The notes beneath the pieces are model-generated. The model was given only the letters and a program-made list of their open reading frames with translations. It was not told the origin of the DNA and searched no databases. 43,654 bases of DNA from the NCBI GenBank assembly GCA_903845045.1, contig CAIMWA010000290.1, positions 1 to 43,654 of the forward strand. Reading direction: 5' to 3'. The first letter of the stretch is position 1, and each line of letters starts with the position of its first letter. The translations under genes were made by a program, and so were the position numbers. The stretch is from an uncultured delta proteobacterium (GTDB taxonomy: Bacteria; Myxococcota_A; Polyangia; Polyangiales; Ga0077539). Below are positions 16,779 to 26,178 of this stretch, piece after piece.

Positions 16779-18691
16779 GCGCAGGGGAGCTCCCGCAGCC
16801 CATTCCGTGGCTGGGCGTCGTGGGCGTCGTTCCGAGCCTCGACGGCGTCTCGGCGGCACCGGCGACGCCCGTCGTGCACACCGCAGTGCTCGAGGCGCCG
16901 GCGGTGACCCTCGCATCGACGGCGACGACGACAGCGGCCCCTGCGACGGCAGCGGCGCCCGGCTTCGTCGCTCGACTCCGCGCCCGCTTCGCGCCTCGCA
17001 AGCGCCCGGGGTCGGGGCTTCCGGCGCGCAAGATCATCGTCGCCCTTCGCAACGCGCGGCGCGTATCCCAGGCGGGCTTCCTCGGGCTCTTCGTGTTCCT
17101 GCTGGTGCGCACGGAGTTTCGCGGCGGCTTCGCGGGCGGCGCCACGGTGCGCATGCCCTACCCCGTCGAGGGCTTCCTGCTCGCCGACCCGTTCGTGGCG
17201 CTCATCACGTTCCTCGCGTCGCACGCTGTGTACCGCGCGCTCTGGTGGAGCCTGGCGATGGTCGCGCTCACGCTCGTCTTCGGACGGGTGTTCTGCGGGT
17301 GGATCTGCCCGTTCGGGACGCTCCACCACTTTTTTGCGTGGCTGCTCCCGAACCCCAAGAGCGGCACCGGCGGCGTTCGGCGCGTGCGCGCGAACATGAC
17401 GCACGGCTACCAGGACGCGAAGTACTACCTGCTCGGCGCATTCCTCGTGGCGGCGGTGTGCGGCAGCGCCATCGGCGGGCTCTTCGACCCCATCTGCATC
17501 TGCGTCCGGGCCATCGGGCTCGCGGTGCTCCCTGCGGTCAGCTACGTGACGAGCCGCGGCCTCGACCACGTGTCGCACACCAACGTGCACGCGCTGCAGA
17601 TCGGCAGCGACGCGACCCGCGACGCCCTCGTGGCGACGGTGCTCCAGCCCAAGCAGTACTTCTTCCACCAGACGTGGGTGATCGGCGGGCTGCTCTTCGC
17701 CGTGCTCCTCGCGAACCGCTGGATTCCGCGGTTCTGGTGCCGCGTGCTGTGCCCCCTCGGCGCCACGCTCGGCCTCCTCGCGCGCAACGCCCTCTTCGGC
17801 ATGGAGAAGGACCACTCGCGCTGCACCGACTGCAACCTCTGCCTCGTCGACTGCCAGGGCGCCGACAGCCCCCAGGGCGGCGTGAAGTGGAAGCAGGACG
17901 AGTGCCACATGTGCATGAACTGCGAGACCGCGTGCCCCGAGGACGTGATCAAGTTCCGGTTCTTGCCGAACCGTCGCAGCACGACGCTCGCGCAGGACGG
18001 CCTCGACCGCCGCAAGGTGCTCGTCGCGGCGGCCACCGGCGCAGCGGTGCTCCCGCTCGCGCGCACCAGCGACACCCTCGACAGCAACTACTACGACCGG
18101 CTCATCCGACCGCCGGGATCGGTGCCCGAGCGAGACTTCATGGAGCGCTGCATCCGCTGCGCGGAGTGCATGAAGGTCTGCCCGAACAACGCGCTGCACC
18201 CGGCGTTCCTCGAGAGCGGCATCGAGGGGTTCTGGACGCCGATCCTCATCCCGCGCATCGGCTACTGCGAGCCGACGTGCGTGCTCTGCGGGCAGGTGTG
18301 CCCGACCGGCGCGATCCAGAAGATCACCGAGGAGCAGAAGCTCGGGAGCGCCGTGCGCCACGTCGATCCGATCAAGATCGGCACGGCGTTCTACGACCAC
18401 GGACGCTGCCTGCCGTGGTCCATGGCGACGCCTTGCATCGTGTGCGAGGAGTTCTGCCCGACGTCGCCGAAGTCGATCTGGGTCGAGGAGATCGACGTGC
18501 CGGACCGCAACGGACAGATGGTCCACGTGCAGCGCCCGCACGTCGACCCGCAGCTCTGCATCGGCTGCGGCGCCTGTGAGAAGGTGTGCCCGGTGCAGGA
18601 TCGCCCTGCCGTGTACGTCACCTCCGTCGGCGAGTCGCGCAGCCGGAGCAACGTGATCCTGCTCGAGACGAGCAACTACAACCGCCGCTGA
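16775..18691 (+). CDS. Membrane polyferredoxin: NapH-like N-terminus fused to NapG-like C-terminus
   Basis: 638 residues from GTG 16775 (GTGA overlap with DUF362). After an Ala/Thr-rich leader of about 80 residues come membrane helices and the NapH-type motifs FCGWICPFG (173-181) and CRVLCPLG (322-329). Two cluster motifs follow, CTDCNLCLVDC (350-360) and CHMCMNCETACP (377-388). A twin-Arg-like LDRRKVLVAAATGAAVLP starts a second module with CIRCAECMKVCP (459), CEPTCVLCGQVCP (498), a CLPWSMATPCIVCEEFCP segment (545) and CIGCGACEKVCP (595), like NapG. It probably passes quinol electrons outward through a chain of [4Fe-4S] clusters. No nitrate reductase genes are nearby; the acceptor is unknown, with the DUF362 protein as candidate partner. 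Confidence 0.9.
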   Translation: MSAGELPQPIPWLGVVGVVPSLDGVSAAPATPVVHTAVLEAPAVTLASTATTTAAPATAAAPGFVARLRARFAPRKRPGSGLPARKIIVALRNARRVSQAGFLGLFVFLLVRTEFRGGFAGGATVRMPYPVEGFLLADPFVALITFLASHAVYRALWWSLAMVALTLVFGRVFCGWICPFGTLHHFFAWLLPNPKSGTGGVRRVRANMTHGYQDAKYYLLGAFLVAAVCGSAIGGLFDPICICVRAIGLAVLPAVSYVTSRGLDHVSHTNVHALQIGSDATRDALVATVLQPKQYFFHQTWVIGGLLFAVLLANRWIPRFWCRVLCPLGATLGLLARNALFGMEKDHSRCTDCNLCLVDCQGADSPQGGVKWKQDECHMCMNCETACPEDVIKFRFLPNRRSTTLAQDGLDRRKVLVAAATGAAVLPLARTSDTLDSNYYDRLIRPPGSVPERDFMERCIRCAECMKVCPNNALHPAFLESGIEGFWTPILIPRIGYCEPTCVLCGQVCPTGAIQKITEEQKLGSAVRHVDPIKIGTAFYDHGRCLPWSMATPCIVCEEFCPTSPKSIWVEEIDVPDRNGQMVHVQRPHVDPQLCIGCGACEKVCPVQDRPAVYVTSVGESRSRSNVILLETSNYNRR

Positions 18692-18712
18692 ACGGCGGCG
18701 GAAGGCCCTACG

Positions 18713-20074
18713 ATGCGCGCTCGGATCCCCAAGGAGGCCCTTCGCGGCGACGCTCGGCACCGCGCCGCAGAGGTCGTGGCACGGGTCGAAGCCGACGGCG
18801 CCTTCGCCTCGGCGGCGCTCACCGAGACGCTGCAGCGCCCGCCGGTGCTCGACGCCCGCGACCGCGCGCTCGCGACCGAACTCGCCTACGGCACTCTGCG
18901 GACCCTGCCGTTGCTCGACGACGCCCTCGCCCGGCTGTCTCGCGACGGCGCCGCGTCCATCGCACGCCTCGATCCGTGGGCCCGCGCGGTGCTTCGCGTC
19001 GCTGCGTACCAGGTGCTCGCGCTCGAGCGCATTCCGCCTTCTGCGGCCGTCGATGCCGCCGTTGGGGCGCTCCGCAAGGGACGATCGGCGGGGCTCGCCG
19101 GGTTCGCCAACGCGGTGTTGCGAAAGCTCGTCGCGCAGCGTCCCGCGTCGCTGCCGGCGACGCAGCGCGTGGACCTCGCCGTGACGTCCCTTCCCCCGAC
19201 GGTGCGCCGACGTGTCGCGGCGCTGCTCGGCGACGACGCCGTCGACTCCGTGTTCCGTGCGGCGTTCGGGGCGGCCGACGAGGTGACGGTGCGCGTGAAC
19301 CCTCGGCGCACGACCCCCGAGGCGCTGCGCGAACGGCTCCTGCGCGAACGCGATGGAGCGACGGTGCGGCCGGGCCGATCGCCGTTGGCGCTGCGGGTCC
19401 GCGACGCTGGGGATCTCACCTTCACGAAGGCGTGGAAGGAAGGTCACTTCGACATCCAGGAGGACGGCGCGCAGTGCGCCGCGCTGGAGGCCGGCGTGCA
19501 GCCCGGCATGCGCGTCCTCGACCTGTGCGCGGGGCGCGGCGGGAAGACGGCGTTCTTCGCGTCGCAGCTCGCGGGCAGCGGCCACCTCGACGCCGTCGAC
19601 GTGCACCCCGCGAAGCTCGAGACGCTTCGGACGGCGCTCGCACGTCAAGGGCTCGACGAGGGGTTGACGGTGCGCACCTTCGCCGTCGACCTCGCCGTCG
19701 GCGACGGTCCGCTCGCCTCGGCGGCTCCGGCGGAGGGCTACGACGTCGTGATGGTCGACGCGCCCTGCTCGGGCTTGGGCACCCTGGCGAGGCATCCCGA
19801 CCTCTTGCTTCGGCTCCGAAGCGACGCCGATTGGACGTCGTTGGTGGCGCAGCAGACGGCCATCGTCGCGCGGGCGCAACGCTGGGTGCGGCCCGGCGGC
19901 GTGCTCGTGTACGCGGTGTGCACGCTGACCCGCGACGAGGCCGACGCTCCGCTCGCGGCGCTGCCCGAGGGGTGGACCGACACGTCCACCTGCACCGTGC
20001 TGCGCCCGGACGAACACGGGACCGACGGCTTCGTGGTCCGACGCTTTCGTCGCGCGAACGCTCCCGGTCGCTGA
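18713..20074 (+). CDS. rsmB: 16S rRNA (cytosine-967-C5)-methyltransferase RsmB-like
   Basis: 453 residues from ATG 18713, with GGAAGG upstream. The first 140 residues form the NusB-like RNA-binding domain (ARDRALATELAYGTLR, then LDPWARAVLRVAAYQ). The C-terminal methyltransferase has the SAM motif DLCAGRGGKTAFFA (from 270), motif IV DAPCSGLG with Cys352, and motif VI YAVCTLTRDEAD with the nucleophile Cys403. Both catalytic cysteines of the RNA m5C methyltransferase family are thus present. It makes m5C967 in the 30S subunit. Other m5C methyltransferases of the NOL1/NOP2/Sun group are possible, but the NusB domain favours RsmB. Confidence 0.92.
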   Translation: MRARIPKEALRGDARHRAAEVVARVEADGAFASAALTETLQRPPVLDARDRALATELAYGTLRTLPLLDDALARLSRDGAASIARLDPWARAVLRVAAYQVLALERIPPSAAVDAAVGALRKGRSAGLAGFANAVLRKLVAQRPASLPATQRVDLAVTSLPPTVRRRVAALLGDDAVDSVFRAAFGAADEVTVRVNPRRTTPEALRERLLRERDGATVRPGRSPLALRVRDAGDLTFTKAWKEGHFDIQEDGAQCAALEAGVQPGMRVLDLCAGRGGKTAFFASQLAGSGHLDAVDVHPAKLETLRTALARQGLDEGLTVRTFAVDLAVGDGPLASAAPAEGYDVVMVDAPCSGLGTLARHPDLLLRLRSDADWTSLVAQQTAIVARAQRWVRPGGVLVYAVCTLTRDEADAPLAALPEGWTDTSTCTVLRPDEHGTDGFVVRRFRRANAPGR

Positions 20075-20107
20075 GGTCCCGCGGCGCTGGTCTGCTAGCA
20101 TCGTGCG

Positions 20108-21948
<1,841 letters not shown>

Positions 21949-21952
<4 letters not shown>

Positions 21953-22797
21953 ACCGGCTCGAGGGACGTGGCGTGGGCCGCGAAGCGTCCATCGACGCCG
22001 CGTTGCACGGCCGCGCACGCCACCTGCGGATCGTGCGTGAGGAAGAGACGCCCGCGCCGCGCGACGAGGTCCGTGAGCAGCGCCTGCTTCTCGTCGACGA
22101 GCCGTTCGGGGAATCGGTCGTAGCCCATGGTGATCGGCACGTGGACCCACGGCACTCCCGGGATGAGGTCCGCGGCGAAGAGCAGCGGCGCGCCGTCGAC
22201 GTCGAGCTCGGCCAGCATGAGCCCCGGCGTGTGGCCGTCGGAGAAATGGAAGCGCACGCGCGGCGCAAGGTCCGAGGCGCCGTCGGCAGGCACGAGGACG
22301 AGGCGGCCGGAGCGTGCGAGCAGGTCGTTGAGCACGGGCACGAAGGACGCCCGATCCCGCGCGTGCGGAGCCTGGGCGCGCTCCCAATGCGCGGCGCCGA
22401 CGTACACCCGAGCCCGCGGGAACACGAGGCGCGGAGGGCCGTCGCCGTACGCCGAGAGCAGCCCGCCGGCGTGGTCGAAGTGGAGGTGCGAAAGGACGAC
22501 GGCGTCGATGTCATCGGGCGCGACGCCGAGGGCCGCGAGCCCTTCGAGCAGCTTGTGTCCCTCCTCGGTGACGCCGAAGCGTTCCCGGAGCTTGGGCTCG
22601 AAGAACGCGCCGATGCCGGCCTCGAACAAGAGGTGCCGACCGTCGTCGGTGCGCACGAGGAGCGCGCGGCACGCGAGCTCGATGCGGTTCTGCGCGTCCG
22701 GCGGCGACCAGCGCTCCCACACCGCGCGCGGTGCGTTGCCGTACATGGCTCCGCCGTCGAGCCGCTGCCGGTTGCCTTCGACGGCCCAGAGCCTCAT
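21949..22797 (-). CDS. Metallo-beta-lactamase-fold hydrolase (lactonase-like)
   Basis: 282 residues from ATG 22797, chosen because it overlaps the upstream stop by ATGA. The zinc motif HLHFDH is at 104-109 in [10 protein letters not shown]. Further ligands are visible as His in SDGHTPG, Asp in [10 protein letters not shown] and His in FLTHDP, so a dinuclear zinc site is complete. No signal peptide is seen, so it is cytoplasmic. The spacing recalls quorum-quenching lactonases and related esterases, but substrate cannot be assigned. It is translationally coupled to a phosphoesterase-like lipoprotein. It is convergent with, and overlaps, the kinase gene. Confidence 0.87.
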
Positions 22798-23969
22798 CGG
22801 AACATCTCGCGCAGCGGCGTCGCCGTGGTCGCGGAGCCGAGGCGCGGCAGCCCGAGGCCGTCCTCGAGGGTGGCGAGCAGCGAGTAGTGGTCCCGCGCAG
22901 CGGTGGTCGTGCCCGGGCGAACCAGCGGACCGATGGCGAGGAGCATGATGTCGTTGAAGAGCGAGAGGTTGCCCTCGTCCCACACGATGAAGAGCACGCC
23001 GTCGCGGTCGAAGCCCGGCGCCGCGAGGATCTGCGGAACCGTCGCGCGGAGCCAGTCGTCACCCTGGCGGATCGCGTTGTTCGTGGGCGCGCAGCTGTCG
23101 TGCATGTCGTGGCAGAGGTCGGGGATCACGAGCGAGAACGCGCGGTGCCCGAGGTCGCCGCCGAGGTCGCCGATGTCCCGCATGTGCTCGCTGCAGCGCG
23201 CCGCGTCGGTGCGGAGGTTGTCGTAGTAGAAGAACGGAAGGTGGCGCACGGCGTAGGAGCCGGACGAGTGGAAGTTGCACGGCGCGCCCATGCCCTGCCC
23301 GTACGCGCGCCACGTGCGCGACGCCGCGTCGAGCTGATCACCGAGGTGCGAGACCGCGCGGTTGCAGTTGCAGTCCGTGAGCACCAGGCAGGTGATGTTG
23401 CATGTGCCGCTCGAGGTTCCCGGCTGACAATCACAGCTGATGCCCTGGGTCCCGCCGGAGGTGAGCGCGATGTAGTTCGGCAGGCTCGGGTGCGCGACGG
23501 ACTGGTACGCGTTGGCCACCGCCGCCGTCGACAGCAGCCCGTTGATGTACGGAGCGTTCGCGCTGCCACGGATGGAGCCGCGGGACTCGTTCTCCATCAC
23601 GATGACGTAGGCTTGGCCGAAGGCCGGAATGCCCGCTGCGTTCCGGCACAGGCCGGCATAGCAGGTGAAACCCGGCGCGCAGCCTCCGCAGGGGTCGCCG
23701 GCGTCGTCGGGCGGCGGCGTCACGACGTCCGCAGGCGCCCCGACGTCGTCGGACGCGACGGGCACATCGACCGGCGCCATCGGGACATCGACGGCGGCGC
23801 CGAGATCCGGCGAAGGTCCAGCGTCGACGAACTTCGGTGCGTCGAAGGCATCGATGCCTGTTACGTCCGTGACGACGGAGCCCGCGTCGGCGCCGAGCCG
23901 CAGCGCAGCAGTCGTGACACCGGAACAACCGAGGAGAAAGCCGAGCGCAAGGAGGCCGTACCGTCGCAT
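22794..23969 (-). CDS. Phosphoesterase-family (acid phosphatase/phospholipase C-like) lipoprotein
   Basis: 391 residues with a lipoprotein signal (lipobox FLLGC). A 60-residue Asp/Val/Pro-rich linker and a small Cys motif ([15 protein letters not shown]) precede the catalytic domain. The domain has [27 protein letters not shown] and, near the end, [15 protein letters not shown], the signatures of the phosphoesterase family that includes phospholipase C and acid phosphatases. An extra Cys cluster (CDCQPG to CNCNRAV) is unusual. It is anchored in the envelope, possibly on the surface. It shares ATGA with the downstream hydrolase gene. Confidence 0.87.
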   Translation of the reverse strand: MRRYGLLALGFLLGCSGVTTAALRLGADAGSVVTDVTGIDAFDAPKFVDAGPSPDLGAAVDVPMAPVDVPVASDDVGAPADVVTPPPDDAGDPCGGCAPGFTCYAGLCRNAAGIPAFGQAYVIVMENESRGSIRGSANAPYINGLLSTAAVANAYQSVAHPSLPNYIALTSGGTQGISCDCQPGTSSGTCNITCLVLTDCNCNRAVSHLGDQLDAASRTWRAYGQGMGAPCNFHSSGSYAVRHLPFFYYDNLRTDAARCSEHMRDIGDLGGDLGHRAFSLVIPDLCHDMHDSCAPTNNAIRQGDDWLRATVPQILAAPGFDRDGVLFIVWDEGNLSLFNDIMLLAIGPLVRPGTTTAARDHYSLLATLEDGLGLPRLGSATTATPLREMFR

Positions 23970-24013
23970 CGCCGCACTCTACCGTGGTCGAGCGCTCGCG
24001 GCGCGCCCCCGAA

Positions 24014-24895
24014 TCACGGCAGCACGATGCGGCCGGGCGCGGCCATGGCGCCGTCCTGGGTGTGGCACGTGTTGCAGTCGCCGTCGGTCTGCGGCGTGTT
24101 CATCTGCCGCACGAGGTCGCCGACGATGACCCGGGCCGTGTACGGAGGCGTGATCCGCGTCTGCGAGTAGAAGTTGCCGACACCGTTCGGCGCCATGCGC
24201 ACCACGGTGCCGTTGGCGTCGGTCACTTCGACGACGGCGCGTACGTTGGCTGCCGTGGCGGCGACGCCGTAGCAGTTGTTGGTCTCGTGGCCCGACGAGT
24301 ACAGCGTGCCGGCGAGCGAGAGGAACGGGCCGCGGCGCATCGTCGTGTGGCAGCTGATGCAGGCTTGGCCGGGGTTCATCGACGTGCTCCCGCGGTTGCC
24401 GGAATTCCAGCGAGTGCCCGTCGTGCATGCGACCGCCGCGGCGAACGGGTCCGGCGCCGGGGAGTCGCAAGAGCTCCCGGGCGCGCCGCTGTTCACCCAG
24501 GCCTCGAAGGCCGCGATGGCCGTCTCGGGCTCGTTTCCACCGGGAGGCATCGGCGACGTCGCGTCGCGCATGCGGATCGCCGCGCGCTGGGCGACCGACA
24601 TGCTCGGGTCCGACGCCGACGGCGCACGGAGCTGTTCCAACGTCAGCATCGGGAACGCGCCATCGGCGCGCGGGGGGTCCGAGTGGCACGTGATGCAGTC
24701 GTGCGTGAGCATGTTGCGAACCTCGCAAGGGAGGTCCGTGCCGGTGGACGGCGCCACGTCGGGGCGCCCCGCCGCGTCGGTGCTCACATCGCGCGCGCCA
24801 GCGTCGCCCGCAAGGGGCGCAACGGTGGTGCTCCCGCCGCAGCCTGCGACGAGGGCGAGAACGACGGACACGGAGCGGACGAAGGGCGTGCGCAT
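24014..24895 (-). CDS. Tri-haem c-type cytochrome lipoprotein
   Basis: 293 residues from ATG 24895, with lipobox LVAGC and an Asp/Ala-rich linker. Three CxxCH sites are present: CITCH (67-71), CISCH (179-183) and CNTCH (274-278). The first is followed by a segment with MPPGG, as in soluble c-type domains where Met can be the second haem ligand. It is predicted to be an envelope-anchored electron carrier or part of a cytochrome-based oxidase. A much longer frame continues upstream but antisense to other genes and was rejected. It ends 44 bp before the phosphoesterase start on the same strand. Confidence 0.85.
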   Translation of the reverse strand: MRTPFVRSVSVVLALVAGCGGSTTVAPLAGDAGARDVSTDAAGRPDVAPSTGTDLPCEVRNMLTHDCITCHSDPPRADGAFPMLTLEQLRAPSASDPSMSVAQRAAIRMRDATSPMPPGGNEPETAIAAFEAWVNSGAPGSSCDSPAPDPFAAAVACTTGTRWNSGNRGSTSMNPGQACISCHTTMRRGPFLSLAGTLYSSGHETNNCYGVAATAANVRAVVEVTDANGTVVRMAPNGVGNFYSQTRITPPYTARVIVGDLVRQMNTPQTDGDCNTCHTQDGAMAAPGRIVLP

Positions 24896-25005
24896 GAGGG
24901 CGCGCGTTGTACCCGAGGTTGGCGCCGACGCGAAGAGTGCCTCAGAGACACCGCGGACCATGACAGGAAGGCCGCAGCGCTGGAATGTGACGGCGGTGCG
25001 AAGAC

Positions 25006-25017
25006 GCCCCCGGGGGC
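25006..25017. promoter_or_regulatory. GC palindrome in the divergent gap between two lipoprotein genes
   Basis: GCCCCCGGGGGC is a perfect 12-bp palindrome in the 186-bp gap between the divergent cytochrome lipoprotein (start 24895) and the lipoprotein at 25082, 64 bp before the latter. In such GC-rich DNA this may be chance. No convincing -35/-10 pair was found in the gap. Confidence 0.2.
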
Positions 25018-25081
25018 CCTTGCGCTCGCACTGAAACTCTAGTCCAAGACGGGCCGCAGAACCCATCTCAGGAGTGGACTC

Positions 25082-26098
25082 GTGAATTCCAAGAAGAACA
25101 TCCTCATGCTCTCGGCGCTCGGGCTCGCGGGCTTCGTCGGCTGTCGTTCCGACGCCGGGAACGTCAACACCGACACCGACAGCGGCGTCGTCGTCGACAC
25201 CGGCAGCACGAACCCCACGGACCTCGGCTCGCCGACGGACGCGGGATCCCCGACGGACACCGGCGCCCGCACGGACACGGGACCCCGCACCGACTCCGGG
25301 CCGGCGACGACGCTGTCGCTCACCGCGCTGCTGACGCCTGCGACGCGCCCCGCGAACAACACCGCGGTGTCGGTGACCTCGCCGGCGATGGTGACGCTCA
25401 CGCCGCGCTTCGTCGCAGGCAGCGAGCGCGGGAACTCCACGGGCCACTGCCGCTTCGCGGTGTGGGTCGGCACGCTCGTCGGCGGCGATTTCAGCGCCGT
25501 GCAGCTGCAGCACGAGGCCCTCATCGGCGACGCCGGCTTCTGCGACGACGTCGAGGACCGCTACCTCACCCGCAACCTCGCGGTGGGCACCGGCGTGACG
25601 TCCTTCGCGGGCACGTACGAGGAGTTCTGCCAGACCGCGGGCTGCGCCGCCGGCGCATCGCCGACGCGCGAGGTGTACCTGAGCGGCTTCGCCACCGGCC
25701 CGATGGCGGTGGTTCCGACCCCGACGATGGTCACCGCCACGGACGTCGCGGGTACCGCCACGATGCCGGGCTCCCGCGCGGCGGCCCTCGAGGGCTCGCT
25801 CGTGCGCCTGTCGAACGTGCGCCTCACGTCCCTCGGCGCTCACCCCGATGGCGGCACGGCGACGAACTTCCTCGTGGCCGACGCGACCGACACCGCGGGC
25901 GCCCACGCGATCCAGCTCGACATGTCGAACTTCGTCGGCGCCCCGTGCACGCGCGACTCGCTGACGGCGCGGATGATCGGCGGCACCGTCGCTTCGGTCA
26001 CCGGCATCCTCGAGATCGACTTCGGCACCTGGATCGTCAAGGTCCGCACGCCGAACGACGTGGCCGGCGCGAACTGCATGGGCGACGCGGGCATGTGA
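25082..26098 (+). CDS. Lipoprotein with Asp/Thr/Gly repeat linker and OB-like C-terminal domain
   Basis: 338 residues from GTG 25082, preceded by CAGGAG eight bases upstream. A lipoprotein signal (lipobox GFVGC) is followed by a 45-residue linker built of DTG/TDAG-like repeats, a common myxobacterial surface spacer. The remainder has Cys pairs (HCRFAVWVG, FCDDVED, EEFCQTAGC). A C-terminal segment beginning ALEGSLVRLSNVRLTS and ending DFGTWIVKV has the strand pattern of OB-fold domains seen in secreted nucleases, but no catalytic motif is visible. Function is unknown. It is probably surface-exposed. Confidence 0.8.
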   Translation: MNSKKNILMLSALGLAGFVGCRSDAGNVNTDTDSGVVVDTGSTNPTDLGSPTDAGSPTDTGARTDTGPRTDSGPATTLSLTALLTPATRPANNTAVSVTSPAMVTLTPRFVAGSERGNSTGHCRFAVWVGTLVGGDFSAVQLQHEALIGDAGFCDDVEDRYLTRNLAVGTGVTSFAGTYEEFCQTAGCAAGASPTREVYLSGFATGPMAVVPTPTMVTATDVAGTATMPGSRAAALEGSLVRLSNVRLTSLGAHPDGGTATNFLVADATDTAGAHAIQLDMSNFVGAPCTRDSLTARMIGGTVASVTGILEIDFGTWIVKVRTPNDVAGANCMGDAGM

Positions 26099-26137
26099 GC
26101 CCGCGGGCGCCGCCTGCCGGTGCCCGCCCCACTCCTG

Positions 26138-26158
26138 GCCGCCGGACGCCCCGGCGGC
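26138..26158. terminator. GC hairpin between convergent genes
   Basis: GCCGCCGG ACGCC CCGGCGGC forms a perfect 8-bp stem with a five-base loop in the 80-bp gap between the lipoprotein gene (ends 26098) and the TPR gene (ends 26179). It is symmetric, so could act for both. There is no T-run, and GC bias makes such stems common. Confidence 0.4.
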
Positions 26159-26178
26159 ACCGTCCCTCCCCTCGAAGC

